From contig NZ_CP009574.1 in NCBI RefSeq assembly GCF_000764555.1, forward strand, positions 1,674,001-1,738,000: DNA of 64,000 nt. The letters are read 5' to 3'. Both the position numbers and the translations under genes were made by a program. A model generated the notes under the pieces. It worked only from the letters and a program-made list of their open reading frames with translations. It did no database searches and was not told the DNA's origin. Of this stretch, positions 26,078 to 35,228 are shown piece after piece (position 1 is the stretch's first letter; each line of letters starts with the position of its first letter). The DNA comes from Candidatus Francisella endociliophora (lineage in GTDB: Bacteria > Pseudomonadota > Gammaproteobacteria > Francisellales > Francisellaceae).

Positions 26078-26479
26078 ATGTACGAAGAAGAGTTCTTATC
26101 AGAAAAACTACAACAATTTTCACTAGTGGATATAGCATTAGTTAAAATAGTATATTTTCTAGTTGGTTTATTAGTAGCAACTAATTATCTGGTTCTGACT
26201 AATGTAAGCTGGATATTTTACTTGCTAATGTTTTTAACAGCAGCGTTTCCTATTGTGATTCATTTATTTTCATTTGAGGGATCATATATCGAAAAAGCTA
26301 GAATGTATCTTAAGACAAATAAGCCATCATATCAGGTACTATTGTTTTTTAGTCAGTTCTTTTTTGGATGTATGATCGTTGTACTAGTTCCGGTACTTAT
26401 TATTGTACCATGGTATGTGTATGCTATTTTGATAGTCGTTTTTGCTATTAAGCCAATGCGTTCAAACATGTTTTGGTAA
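26078..26479 (+). CDS. Small integral membrane protein, function unknown
   Basis: A 133-residue protein with about four hydrophobic helices (about 21-40, 44-62, 86-103 and 106-123), a polar N-terminus and a short basic C-terminus (KPMRSNMFW). I recognise no family. It has a good Shine-Dalgarno (AAGGAG) and codon use like its neighbours, so it is likely real. It is 23 bases ahead of the methyltransferase gene and probably co-transcribed with it. Confidence 0.65.
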   Translation: MYEEEFLSEKLQQFSLVDIALVKIVYFLVGLLVATNYLVLTNVSWIFYLLMFLTAAFPIVIHLFSFEGSYIEKARMYLKTNKPSYQVLLFFSQFFFGCMIVVLVPVLIIVPWYVYAILIVVFAIKPMRSNMFW

Positions 26480-26502
26480 TTAACTAAAGGGTTGAATGAT
26501 AA

Positions 26503-27150
26503 GTGGATAAGACTACATATGATGGACAAAAAGTCTATTCAAGGTTAATGTTAAAACTATATAATTTCATTGTTTTATTTTTTAATAATACTTTTCTATG
26601 GAAATGTAAAACTTCAAATTTATTAGAGTTATATGAAGATAATGTTTCAAAGAATCATTTAGATATTGGTGTTGGTTCAGGATTTTATCTAAATAAAGTT
26701 GCTGATAAATTAGAAAAAGTTACTCTAATAGACTTAAATCCTAATTGTCTAGATTATGTAAAAAGGATACTTAAGGATAAAGACGTTTTAACTTATAAAA
26801 TTGATATTCTTGAAGATGTTTCAGATGAGTTTAATTCACAGTTTGATTCTATATCTTGTAACTACTTAGTTCATTGCTTACCAGATAACGGTAATAAGCA
26901 AATGGTTTTTAAGAATATTGCCAAAATGCTTAAGCCTAGTGGGATAGCTTTTGGTGCAACAATAATTAATGATTACGACTCTAAGTTAGCTGTTAAAGTC
27001 GTAACTAAGTTTAATTCAAAAGGCATTTTTGATAATGAGAATGATACATATGAGATTGTTGAAGGTTATGTGAAAGAAAATTTTAAAGAGTATTCCATAA
27101 GACAGATAGGCTCAGTCTGTATTTATGTAATGAGTCAGCCAATAAAGTGA
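26503..27150 (+). CDS. Class I SAM-dependent methyltransferase
   Basis: A 215-residue cytosolic protein with the class I methyltransferase motifs: LDIGVGSGFYL (motif I, about 55-65), an acidic LIDLNPN (about 77-83) and the later CNYLVHCLPDNG (about 123-134). The substrate is unknown. The GTG at 26503 is the only start preceding motif I by a normal distance, since an in-frame TAA lies directly upstream. AAAGG at 26486-26490 is 12 bases away, a rather long spacing, so expression may be low or coupled to the preceding membrane-protein gene. Confidence 0.78.
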   Translation: MDKTTYDGQKVYSRLMLKLYNFIVLFFNNTFLWKCKTSNLLELYEDNVSKNHLDIGVGSGFYLNKVADKLEKVTLIDLNPNCLDYVKRILKDKDVLTYKIDILEDVSDEFNSQFDSISCNYLVHCLPDNGNKQMVFKNIAKMLKPSGIAFGATIINDYDSKLAVKVVTKFNSKGIFDNENDTYEIVEGYVKENFKEYSIRQIGSVCIYVMSQPIK

Positions 27151-27190
27151 TTTTTACTATTTAATAATCAATAACATTCGTAAATATTTT

Positions 27191-27199
27191 TGTTATAAT
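27191..27199 (+). promoter_or_regulatory. Extended -10 promoter for the LpoB-like operon
   Basis: A TG-T-TATAAT extended -10 element (TG at 27191, TATAAT at 27194-27199), 34 bases before the ATG at 27233. No good -35 hexamer is present, as expected for extended -10 promoters. The same core occurs upstream of wbtA. Confidence 0.45.
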
Positions 27200-27232
27200 C
27201 GCAGTATAGATAATTTTTTAATAACTATCAGT

Positions 27233-27841
27233 ATGAAAAAAAATATTTTAACTATTTTAAGTATCGTAGGTGTTACTGTGGCTCTTAGTTCGTGTGGAAA
27301 AACAACAGTTGCATATGAAGATCCAAACGGTGTTGATACTACTTCAATAAATTTTAGCTCAACAGATTTGCAGTCAATTACTAATAAAATGGCTGAAGAT
27401 ATGCTTAATTCAAGAGGGGTTAAGAAAATTACTGCGATGGATACTCCAACGTTATTCTTCAGTAATATACGTAATGAGACTCGTGAGCATATTAATACAA
27501 CAATGTTATCAAATACTGTTCAGACTCAGATTATAAAATCTGGATTATTCCAAGTGACAGATATGTCTCAAATTAAAAATGTTCGAGAACAGCTTGGTTA
27601 TCAAGCAAATAGTGGTATGGTTGATCAAAGTACAGCAACTAAGATAGGTCAGCATATAGGTGCTAGATATATGGTTTATGGAGCTATTCAAGATATAGAT
27701 AATACTAATGTTGATGGTAATAAGAGATCTAAGTTCTTCTTAGCAACATTGAAGATGATGGATCTAAAAACAGGCTTAGTTGTTTGGCAAGATGATAAAC
27801 AGATTCGTAAGTCTCAAACTAAGTCAACATTTGGTTGGTAA
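27233..27841 (+). CDS. LpoB/CsgG-like outer-membrane lipoprotein
   Basis: A 202-residue lipoprotein (LSSC lipobox, acylated Cys21). The mature domain (about 70-195) matches the penicillin-binding-protein activator LpoB, itself a relative of the TolB N-terminal/CsgG fold: TPTLFFSNIRNETREHINT, then an ARYMVYGAI strand and a closing LVVWQDDKQIRK. LpoB reaches from the outer membrane to activate PBP1b. The protein is first of four genes that encode exported proteins of related type. PBP activation here is inferred. Confidence 0.78.
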   Translation: MKKNILTILSIVGVTVALSSCGKTTVAYEDPNGVDTTSINFSSTDLQSITNKMAEDMLNSRGVKKITAMDTPTLFFSNIRNETREHINTTMLSNTVQTQIIKSGLFQVTDMSQIKNVREQLGYQANSGMVDQSTATKIGQHIGARYMVYGAIQDIDNTNVDGNKRSKFFLATLKMMDLKTGLVVWQDDKQIRKSQTKSTFGW

Positions 27842-27905
27842 TATACAATAATATGGAAATAAGTTTATCCTAGTGTATTTAGGGTTATGAAAGGAGAGAA
27901 CTGAT

Positions 27906-29342
27906 ATGAAAAAGAAAATTTTAACATCATTAATAGCATCATCATTTTTAGTTAGTGGAGCTTTTGCAGCAGATGAAACAACAGCAGATTCTCAAGCTAC
28001 TACTGAGCAAACTCAAGATCAGTCAAAAGTTGATATGGGTGAAAATGTTGCAAACTTAAATGATGCGATTTCTTCACAGTCTAAACCTGTTGAGCAAAAA
28101 ACAGAGGACAAAAGATCAGCTGAAGAAATTTTGAGTGATGTAATGGAGGGTTACATTGATCAAAATAATCTAAGAGATAAATACGATTATGTAGGGTCTG
28201 CAATAGGTGTGGCCTCTATGAATCAAACGAATTCAAACTATGTCGATAGTGCTCAGCTTGCTTTTGAGAAAGCTTTAATAAAAGCTCAAGCAGAGTATAT
28301 CTCTTTTATATCAGCAAATACACAAGTTGATAAGAGCATGAGTGTGGATAGTACACAAGGGTCTAGTGCTAATCAGATTGATACAGATTCTGATAAACCA
28401 AAAGAAGGTACACAAGCAGCTATTGATGCCAAAGAAAAAGCTTTAGATGAGGCGAAGCTAAATAGTCAACTTAAAGAACAAGGTTTAAATCCAGATGACT
28501 TTGCTACACCTGAAGAAAAGAAAAAAGCACTTCTAAGTCAGCAAATGACAGTTAAGAGTTTAACTACTGGTTTTGGGAATTTATCAGGATTATTACCAAT
28601 TAAAACATTTGTTGTTGAGAAAAATGGTAACGCAGCTATTGGTGTTGTAGTTATCTATTCTGACAAGATTAAGGGCATGTTTGAAGATATTAAACATGGT
28701 AATGAGCCTGTTGTAGTAGGTAAAGGTGGTAAATCATCTTCTGATTTATATAAAGATAAATCAGGTGAAGACATGATGGGTGATTATGGTATCAGAATTG
28801 GTTTTGGTGAAGATAACAAACCTTATATCTTATCATATGGTCAAGGTTCATATAATGGTCCAAGTATCCAAGGTGTATCGGCAGGTGACTATGGCTATAA
28901 ACAAGCTGCCATTATGGCAAGAGCAAATCTTGTTACTTTAATAGCTGGTCAAATGTCTACAAAAGAAGCTTTGACAATGTCAGAGAATATATCTAGCACT
29001 TTAGCTAAAAATACTAAAACTCAACAAACTCGTAGAGTAGATTCTTCAGATATTGAAAAAACACTATCTACTTACTATCAATCTAAAGCCAATTTAGATA
29101 TTGTTGGTTTGAAAACAGTTAAAAGATGGCGTTATAAATTACCAAGTACAGAAAATACTGTTTATGGCGTTGTTCTTAAATGGGATCCTAAGCAGGTAGC
29201 AACAGCTAATAAGATTAAAAACTTCAATTATGATGAATATCGTAAGCAAAATGCTAAGAAAGAAGAAACTGGTGACAGTTCTTTAGATGGAAAGACAATT
29301 ATTAGACAAAGTGATGATAATGAGTATTTAAATCAATTCTAG
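27906..29342 (+). CDS. Large exported protein of unknown function
   Basis: A 478-residue protein with a cleavable signal peptide (1-22, ending AFA-AD). The N-terminal mature part (about 23-75) is low-complexity, rich in Thr, Gln, Ser and acidic residues. Structured segments follow (about 80-135 and 215-430), with ARANLVTLIAGQMSTKEALT near 339-358. I recognise no characterised family. It lies between the LpoB-like and CsgG-like genes in one operon, with a strong Shine-Dalgarno (AAAGGAGAG). Predicted periplasmic. It may form an assembly with its neighbours. Confidence 0.75.
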   Translation: MKKKILTSLIASSFLVSGAFAADETTADSQATTEQTQDQSKVDMGENVANLNDAISSQSKPVEQKTEDKRSAEEILSDVMEGYIDQNNLRDKYDYVGSAIGVASMNQTNSNYVDSAQLAFEKALIKAQAEYISFISANTQVDKSMSVDSTQGSSANQIDTDSDKPKEGTQAAIDAKEKALDEAKLNSQLKEQGLNPDDFATPEEKKKALLSQQMTVKSLTTGFGNLSGLLPIKTFVVEKNGNAAIGVVVIYSDKIKGMFEDIKHGNEPVVVGKGGKSSSDLYKDKSGEDMMGDYGIRIGFGEDNKPYILSYGQGSYNGPSIQGVSAGDYGYKQAAIMARANLVTLIAGQMSTKEALTMSENISSTLAKNTKTQQTRRVDSSDIEKTLSTYYQSKANLDIVGLKTVKRWRYKLPSTENTVYGVVLKWDPKQVATANKIKNFNYDEYRKQNAKKEETGDSSLDGKTIIRQSDDNEYLNQF

Positions 29343-29352
29343 GACTATTTTC

Positions 29353-30306
29353 ATGAGAAAATTTATAATTTCTTGCTTAACTATATTTATGTCTTTTCAG
29401 CTCTTAGTAGCTAACGAAAAAGTAGCATCAGGAAGTACAGTTTCAGACCCTACTGTTAGCAATAAGATCTCAAATAGCTATAAAGGTGTCGATGAGCGTA
29501 GTAGTTTGAACATGTTTAAGCTAGCTATTTTACCTTTTGATGCTAAGGGAGCTAGTATCAGTGCTGATATTAGTGCCCAGCAATTAAAAGATGGGTTAAA
29601 CCAAGTTATAATTGCACAGATAACTCAATCCAGAAAGTTTAGAGTATCAAATCGTAATGCTAATGATGAAAAAGCTTATGAGAAAGAAATTCAGCGTATT
29701 ATGAATTCTAACACTAATAACGATAGTGATAAGTTGAATCAGAAAATAGGAGCAGATTTTATACTTACTGGTGATATTTTAGGATTAAACATAAACAAGA
29801 AAAAGTCATCTTATTATGGTGAAAAATTTACAACTTGGAAAGTTTCTGCAACAGTTGCATATAGAGTAGTTGAATTAGCTACAATGGAAGTTAAATGGTC
29901 AAATGTTGTTACTATTAATGTTCCTACAAACATTGCTAATGAATATTTAGATTCTGATGATGGAAATTATTCTCAAGTTTTAAATTATTTAGGTGAGCAA
30001 TTTGGTAGAACAATTGCAGATCAAGTTGTTGGAGCGATATATCCTCTTCAGGTATTAAAAGTTGATGATGGTGAGGTGTACTTTAACCAAGGTGGTAATA
30101 GGGTCATTAAAGGTAGTGTTTATGAGGTTCGTCAAAAAGGAGGAACTACAGTTGATGACTCAACAGGTCAGCATATAGTCCTAGATTCAAAAGTGCTTGC
30201 AAAGGTCAGAATTATAGATGTCATGCCTAAATATTCAGTAGGTATTGTTATAGGCGGCAGTTTGAGTAAAATTCAAAAAAATTCAAGAGCTTACTTGGCT
30301 AAATAA
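29353..30306 (+). CDS. Exported CsgG-like protein
   Basis: A 317-residue protein with an N-terminal signal peptide (about 1-20). The core (about 53-215) has the CsgG/LpoB-type pattern: LAILPFDAKG as first strand, then a helix leading to QSRKFRVSNR, GADFILTGDILG and SATVAYRVVELATMEVKW. There is no lipobox Cys, unlike CsgG and LpoB. The C-terminal 90 residues form an extra beta-rich domain. It starts 10 bases after the preceding gene. A secretion channel is possible but there is no curli-type substrate here. Confidence 0.72.
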   Translation: MRKFIISCLTIFMSFQLLVANEKVASGSTVSDPTVSNKISNSYKGVDERSSLNMFKLAILPFDAKGASISADISAQQLKDGLNQVIIAQITQSRKFRVSNRNANDEKAYEKEIQRIMNSNTNNDSDKLNQKIGADFILTGDILGLNINKKKSSYYGEKFTTWKVSATVAYRVVELATMEVKWSNVVTINVPTNIANEYLDSDDGNYSQVLNYLGEQFGRTIADQVVGAIYPLQVLKVDDGEVYFNQGGNRVIKGSVYEVRQKGGTTVDDSTGQHIVLDSKVLAKVRIIDVMPKYSVGIVIGGSLSKIQKNSRAYLAK

Positions 30307-30314
30307 TAACACCT

Positions 30315-31706
30315 ATGAAACTAAAAATAGTATTTTTATTTGCTCTTTGTACTATTATCTCTAGTTGCGCTACTTTTAGTGGTAGTCACCCAACAAAAGT
30401 TGATAATGCAAAAAAAGCTATCGAATCTGGTCAATATAAGCCAATTGAAGCAAAGTTTTTAAAAACTTTTGGTGATGATGGTGTTAATGCTTCGATAGGC
30501 TTTCTAGAAACAGGACGTTTTGAGCAGTTATTAGGAAATACCAGCTTGTCTCAACAGAAATATAGTCAAGCTACAAGATATGTTGCTAAATCAGAAGCAG
30601 AAGCTAAGATAAGGGTTAGGAATGTTCTTAAAAATACTCAAGCAACTCTTTTAAGTGATAAGGAGAGATATTACTATATATCTGACTATGAGATTACATT
30701 CTTATATGCATATCAAGCGCTTAATTATTTAAGGCAGCACGATCTAGAGAATGCTGCTGTAAGTATTAGAAACCTATCATATGCACAATATGCAACATTT
30801 CAATCAAAAGATTTAGCTGATAAAGTCCAAGGTCGAAACTATGAAGAGTTTAGACATGTTAACTCTAGTCAAGTTTCTTCAAGTATTTCAAGTTCTAAAG
30901 AATATAAACAGCTAAATAGTATAGCTAATAAAGTTAATAACTCCTATGAAAATGCTTTTGGATATTATCTAGAAGCTTTAATCTACCAGTCTTATGATAC
31001 AGATCTAAATAATGCAAATCTATCAATGAGTAATGCTTTAAACGTTGTGCCAAATAATCCTTATGTTCAAAAGGATTATAAGCAGATTAAAAATGCTTTT
31101 GATAGAGGAGGTCTTGTATATCCTCAAGGTAAAGGTAAACTTGTTGTAATATATGAAAGTGGTTGGGTTGAACCTGTTCAGCGCTTTGATTTACCAATTA
31201 CAATATTCTTTCAGCAAGCTGGTGTACAAAAAGTATCTTTGCCATATTATAAGTCGTATAGTTTAACTCCAAACGCAAATATACAAGTCTATAATGATAA
31301 AGAGTTAGTTGATCAAGGTAAAACCTCTTTATTAGTAGATACTACAGCAATGGCTGCTAAATCATTATCAGATCAATATCCTGCCATCGTTACTAGAGAA
31401 ATTTTGAGATTGGTGACAAAAACAGCTATTTCTGTGGCTGCTATAAGATCTTCAGGTGATTATGCAGCATTAGCGGCAATAGGTACATCAGTTTATAATT
31501 TAGCAACAACTCGAGCTGATCAGCGTAGCTGGAACCTTTTACCCAAAAATGTTGATTTATTTTCTACAACTTTGTTAGCAGGAGACTATACTCTAAAAGT
31601 TAATAATTCAGCAGAAAAGGTAACAATAAACCCTCAAGAGATAACTCTTGTATGGATAACAAAGGAAGGTCATTTCATAAGAGTTTTATTAAATGAAACT
31701 TTATAG
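30315..31706 (+). CDS. Outer-membrane lipoprotein, COG3014-type
   Basis: A 463-residue lipoprotein (IISSC, acylated Cys18). The N-terminal half is alpha-helical with TPR-like spacing (SIGFLETGRFEQLLGN, YYISDYEITFLYAYQALNYL, FGYYLEALIYQSYDTDL). The C-terminal half is beta-rich with a conserved VIYESGWVEP near 278-287 and a hydrophobic ATREI-like helix near 360. This matches proteins grouped as COG3014, which have no assigned function and often sit next to LpoB-like genes. Last gene of the four-gene operon, 8 bases after the CsgG-like gene. Confidence 0.72.
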   Translation: MKLKIVFLFALCTIISSCATFSGSHPTKVDNAKKAIESGQYKPIEAKFLKTFGDDGVNASIGFLETGRFEQLLGNTSLSQQKYSQATRYVAKSEAEAKIRVRNVLKNTQATLLSDKERYYYISDYEITFLYAYQALNYLRQHDLENAAVSIRNLSYAQYATFQSKDLADKVQGRNYEEFRHVNSSQVSSSISSSKEYKQLNSIANKVNNSYENAFGYYLEALIYQSYDTDLNNANLSMSNALNVVPNNPYVQKDYKQIKNAFDRGGLVYPQGKGKLVVIYESGWVEPVQRFDLPITIFFQQAGVQKVSLPYYKSYSLTPNANIQVYNDKELVDQGKTSLLVDTTAMAAKSLSDQYPAIVTREILRLVTKTAISVAAIRSSGDYAALAAIGTSVYNLATTRADQRSWNLLPKNVDLFSTTLLAGDYTLKVNNSAEKVTINPQEITLVWITKEGHFIRVLLNETL

Positions 31707-31826
31707 TATATTTGCTTATATTTTTTAACTTTGAAAGATGATTTAATAATAAAGTTGGTATATTTGTTGGAATTTTGATAAATAGGTATATATAGTGATT
31801 ATTATAATTATCTTAAAAATACTGTT

Positions 31827-32744
31827 ATGAATAGTAAATGTCTTACAGATACCGTAGTTATGGTTAAGCCTACATATTTTTGCTTTAATCAAGAAACATC
31901 CGTTAATAATGCTTTTCAAAATAAATTAGCTATATCTAATGAAGAGTTACAAGCTAGAGTAATGGCTGAGTTTAATAATATGGTAAAAAACATCCAATCA
32001 AATGATATAGATGTTGTTGTTTTAGATTCAAATCTAGATACTCCAGACGCAGTTTTTCCAAATAATTGGTTTTCAACTCATATTATTGATAATCAACCAT
32101 ATGTCTTTATTTATCCAATGTATACACAAAATAGGCGTAAAGAAGTTCAGGTTGAAAATCTACTTAGGCATTTAAAAGATACTACAAAACTTGATTATAA
32201 GGTCTTGGATTTAAGAGGAAGTTACTCAAAAGCACTAGAGGGTACAGGTGTTTTTATATTTGATCATGAATATAAAACTGCTTATATGTCGATATCTCCT
32301 AGAGCTGATGTGGAGTTGGCACAAGTAGTTTGTGACAAATTAGGGTATAAATTAATTGCATTCACAAGCTTTGATAAAAAAGGCCCAATTTATCATACAA
32401 ATGTAATGCTGAGCATAGGCGAGCATTTAGCTATAGTTTGTTTAGAATCTATTAAATCAAATAAAGAAAGAGATGTTGTAATTCAAAATCTAGAACATTC
32501 AAATAAGAAAATTATTGATATATCAATTGAGCAAATGTATCAAATGTGTGGGAATGTTCTAGAAGTTAAAAATAAGCATGACAAATCATTCTTGATACTG
32601 TCTGAAACAGCAAAAAAAGGTTTTACTCAAACTCAGCTAGAATTAATCAATAAATATGTAACCTGTATAGTATCAGATATTCAGAATATCGAAGCCGTTG
32701 GTGGTGGAAGTGCTAGATGTATGGTTGCAGAAGTTTTTTATTAA
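31827..32744 (+). CDS. ctlX: CtlX-like citrulline/guanidino hydrolase
   Basis: A 305-residue enzyme of the pentein (guanidino-group-modifying) superfamily. The conserved FPNNWFSTH (about 72-80), EGTGVFIFD (about 134-142), the catalytic-His YHTNVMLSIG (about 191-200) and the nucleophile Cys298 in GGGSARCMVAE match proteins annotated as citrulline-utilisation hydrolase CtlX, expected to release ornithine, ammonia and CO2 from citrulline. It heads a module with a permease, ornithine cyclodeaminase and a second pentein enzyme. The substrate is inferred from the family label and neighbours. Confidence 0.8.
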   Translation: MNSKCLTDTVVMVKPTYFCFNQETSVNNAFQNKLAISNEELQARVMAEFNNMVKNIQSNDIDVVVLDSNLDTPDAVFPNNWFSTHIIDNQPYVFIYPMYTQNRRKEVQVENLLRHLKDTTKLDYKVLDLRGSYSKALEGTGVFIFDHEYKTAYMSISPRADVELAQVVCDKLGYKLIAFTSFDKKGPIYHTNVMLSIGEHLAIVCLESIKSNKERDVVIQNLEHSNKKIIDISIEQMYQMCGNVLEVKNKHDKSFLILSETAKKGFTQTQLELINKYVTCIVSDIQNIEAVGGGSARCMVAEVFY

Positions 32745-32766
32745 TTATTTTCTAGTGGAGTCTTTT

Positions 32767-33978
32767 ATGATAAATAAAGTAGGTTACCTTAAGTGTTTTG
32801 GTTGTATATTGCTTGTTATAAGTTCAATGATTGGTGGAGGTATTTTTGCTCTGCCTATTGTGGCTTTTAAGTTAGGTATAATTGCAACAATTGTTTTGAC
32901 TATATTTATGTATATCTTGATGACAATATCAGGACTCTTGGTAGTTGAGGTTAGTACAAAGTTACCTCCATATAGAAATCACTATACTTCTCTAGCTTAT
33001 GAAGCATTTGGTATGCCTGGTAAAATAATTGCAATATTAGCTTTTTCAGTGGCTATATATGCAACATTAACAGCATATATTGGAGCAGTACCATCTTTGA
33101 TTGGATCAAGCTCTTGTAATATAAATCTTTACTCCTGCTTAAGTCCTAGTAGTATGGAGCTATTATTTACAGGAGTGCTCGCAATAGTGCTTGTTTATAG
33201 TATGAAATATTCGGAGCATATAAATAGATTTATTATGCTTATTAAGTTAGCCTCATTAGTTTTGGTAATATATCTTCTATCTAAGTATATAGATATTAAA
33301 AGCTTATTTGTGGTTCCTATTAATTTTTCAGGTTTAGCTGAGGCATCTCTTATTATTATTCTGGCTTTTTCATATCAATCAATATTGCCTAGTATTGTGA
33401 GTTATGTTGGACCTGAAAACAAGAAAGAAATAAAAACAATTATTTTAACAGGTACTATTCTTACTTGTGTCATATATTTACTTTGGATAATAGCTGTATC
33501 TGGATTTATAAATCATACTGGAGAGTCTCAAGTATTTATAGATAAGCCAACATTAGGTCAACTCGTTGCCATAATTAAAGATAATACAGGTGACTCTATT
33601 GCTGTAACAGCATTAGATATATTTTTAAATGTAACACTGTTTGCATCATTCTTAACGGTATCAATAGCTTTTATTGATTTTTGGATTGATGCATTAAAAC
33701 TAAATACTAAAGTATCAGGTAGGTTAATAGCAGCAGCTATAGCACTAATACCATCTTTAATTATAGCAATGTATTTTGATGATATATTTGTAATGGCTCT
33801 GGCTGTATCTGGCTTTGCAGGTATAGGATATTCTGTAGCTTTGCCATCTAGTGTATCTTATAAGTTATTTGATAAGTATAATAAGGGAGGGTCTTATTTT
33901 TTTCATGGAAGTAAAAGAACAAGAGGTTTCATATTTATTATAAGTATAGTGTTTATGGTGTTTGCTTTGATTTACTAG
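32767..33978 (+). CDS. Aromatic/hydroxy amino-acid-type permease
   Basis: A 404-residue membrane transporter with about 11 helices, of the APC superfamily and closest in look to the HAAAP (Tyr/Trp permease) family. SMIGGGIFALPIVAF near 20-34 is the unwound first helix typical of the fold. The start at 32767 has a clear GTGGAG ribosome site. A longer frame from 32698 runs inside the ctlX end and is rejected. Sitting between ctlX and ornithine cyclodeaminase, it may carry arginine, citrulline or ornithine instead of aromatic residues; that is inference. Confidence 0.8.
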   Translation: MINKVGYLKCFGCILLVISSMIGGGIFALPIVAFKLGIIATIVLTIFMYILMTISGLLVVEVSTKLPPYRNHYTSLAYEAFGMPGKIIAILAFSVAIYATLTAYIGAVPSLIGSSSCNINLYSCLSPSSMELLFTGVLAIVLVYSMKYSEHINRFIMLIKLASLVLVIYLLSKYIDIKSLFVVPINFSGLAEASLIIILAFSYQSILPSIVSYVGPENKKEIKTIILTGTILTCVIYLLWIIAVSGFINHTGESQVFIDKPTLGQLVAIIKDNTGDSIAVTALDIFLNVTLFASFLTVSIAFIDFWIDALKLNTKVSGRLIAAAIALIPSLIIAMYFDDIFVMALAVSGFAGIGYSVALPSSVSYKLFDKYNKGGSYFFHGSKRTRGFIFIISIVFMVFALIY

Positions 33979-33997
33979 TTTAAATAAGCATGAACAT

Positions 33998-34026
33998 TTG
34001 AAAGAGTTAAATATCTAAACTACAAT
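33998..34026 (+). promoter_or_regulatory. Promoter of the ornithine cyclodeaminase gene
   Basis: TTGAAA at 33998-34003 and TACAAT at 34021-34026 are separated by exactly 17 bases, 34 bases before the ATG at 34061. A strong GGGAGG ribosome site follows. This is one of the best consensus promoters in the window and suggests the gene can be expressed apart from ctlX and the permease. Confidence 0.55.
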
Positions 34027-34060
34027 GATACAACATTAATTAGGGATTACGGGAGGTAAT

Positions 34061-35077
34061 ATGAGAATTTTATCAGTCCAAGATATGGCAAAAATAGTAG
34101 AAAAACATGGTTTTAATAACTTTATAACAGATTTGGTTCAATATACAAAAGAAGATTTTATTAGATGGAATGAATTTGATAAATCACCTAGATATGCAGC
34201 ACATGTCCCTGGTGGTGTATTAGAACTTATGCCAACAGCAGATAATAAACTTTTCACATATAAATGTGTAAATGGCCATCCAGCAAATCCTTTTGAGGGT
34301 AAACAAACAGTTGTTGCAACAGGTCAGCTTAATGAGATTAAATATGGATATCCGCTTCTTATATCTGAAATGACTGTTCTTACGGCTTTAAGAACAGCTG
34401 CTGCTACAGTTTTAGCAACTGATTATCTTGCTCGTAAAGATAGTAAAACAATGGCTCTAATTGGTACAGGAGCTCAAAGTGAATTTCAAACTTTAGCACA
34501 TAAATTAATTAGACCTATCGAAACAGTTAAGTATTTCGATACAGATCCAGAAGCTATGAAAAAGTATGCTAATAATATGAAAGATGTGGATCTTGAATTT
34601 GTAGCTTGCGATAGCGCAAAAGAAGCCTGTGAAGATGCTGATATTATCGTAGTTTGTACAGCTTGTAAGCTTCATGCAATTGTTATTGAAAATGATTGGG
34701 TAAAAGATGGTGTACATATAAGTGGTTTAGGTGGGGATTGTCCTGGTAAAACTGAGCTTGATATGGATATATTATTCAGAGGTAAGGTAGTTGTTGAATA
34801 CAAAGAGCAATCAATGATTGAAGGAGAGATTCAAAATCTGTCTCCTCAAGAAGTAGAACAAGTCCTTCATGCTGAAGTTTGGGAAATCTTAAAGGGTGAT
34901 AAAAAAGGTCGCGAGAATGATAAAGAAATTACAATTTATGATTCTGTAGGCTTTGCAGTTGAAGATTTCTCTGCATTGCGCTTAACTTTAGATCTTGCTG
35001 AGAAATATGATATTGGTAGCCAAATGGATATGGTTCCACCGATTAAAGATCCTAAGAATTTATTTTCAGCACTATAG
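34061..35077 (+). CDS. ocd: Ornithine cyclodeaminase family protein
   Basis: A 338-residue NAD-dependent enzyme of the ornithine cyclodeaminase/mu-crystallin family, which converts ornithine directly to proline with loss of ammonia. The substrate arm is near 63-80 (FTYKCVNGHP). The TALRTAAATVLATDYLAR helix is at about 108-125, and the Rossmann motif is ALIGTGAQSEFQ (about 131-142). The HISGLGGDCPGKTELD segment (about 218-233) contains the catalytic Asp expected in this family. Relatives can be alanine or lysine cyclising enzymes. Neighbours support ornithine. Confidence 0.85.
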   Translation: MRILSVQDMAKIVEKHGFNNFITDLVQYTKEDFIRWNEFDKSPRYAAHVPGGVLELMPTADNKLFTYKCVNGHPANPFEGKQTVVATGQLNEIKYGYPLLISEMTVLTALRTAAATVLATDYLARKDSKTMALIGTGAQSEFQTLAHKLIRPIETVKYFDTDPEAMKKYANNMKDVDLEFVACDSAKEACEDADIIVVCTACKLHAIVIENDWVKDGVHISGLGGDCPGKTELDMDILFRGKVVVEYKEQSMIEGEIQNLSPQEVEQVLHAEVWEILKGDKKGRENDKEITIYDSVGFAVEDFSALRLTLDLAEKYDIGSQMDMVPPIKDPKNLFSAL

Positions 35078-35228
35078 CTCTATATTTTAATAAGAAAACT
35101 TCTAAGCTTATTTAGACTTATTACTGCTTACCCAGGTGTATTTATATTGTTAAATTTAAAAAAATTATACTTATAAAGAAGTTATGATATATTTATGATT
35201 ATATTTTTTTTACAGGTAATTAGTGATT

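Noticed and set aside
32698-32766. Longer N-terminus for the permease
   Set aside because: Inside the end of ctlX in another frame; the ATG at 32767 has a good ribosome site and the correct transporter start.
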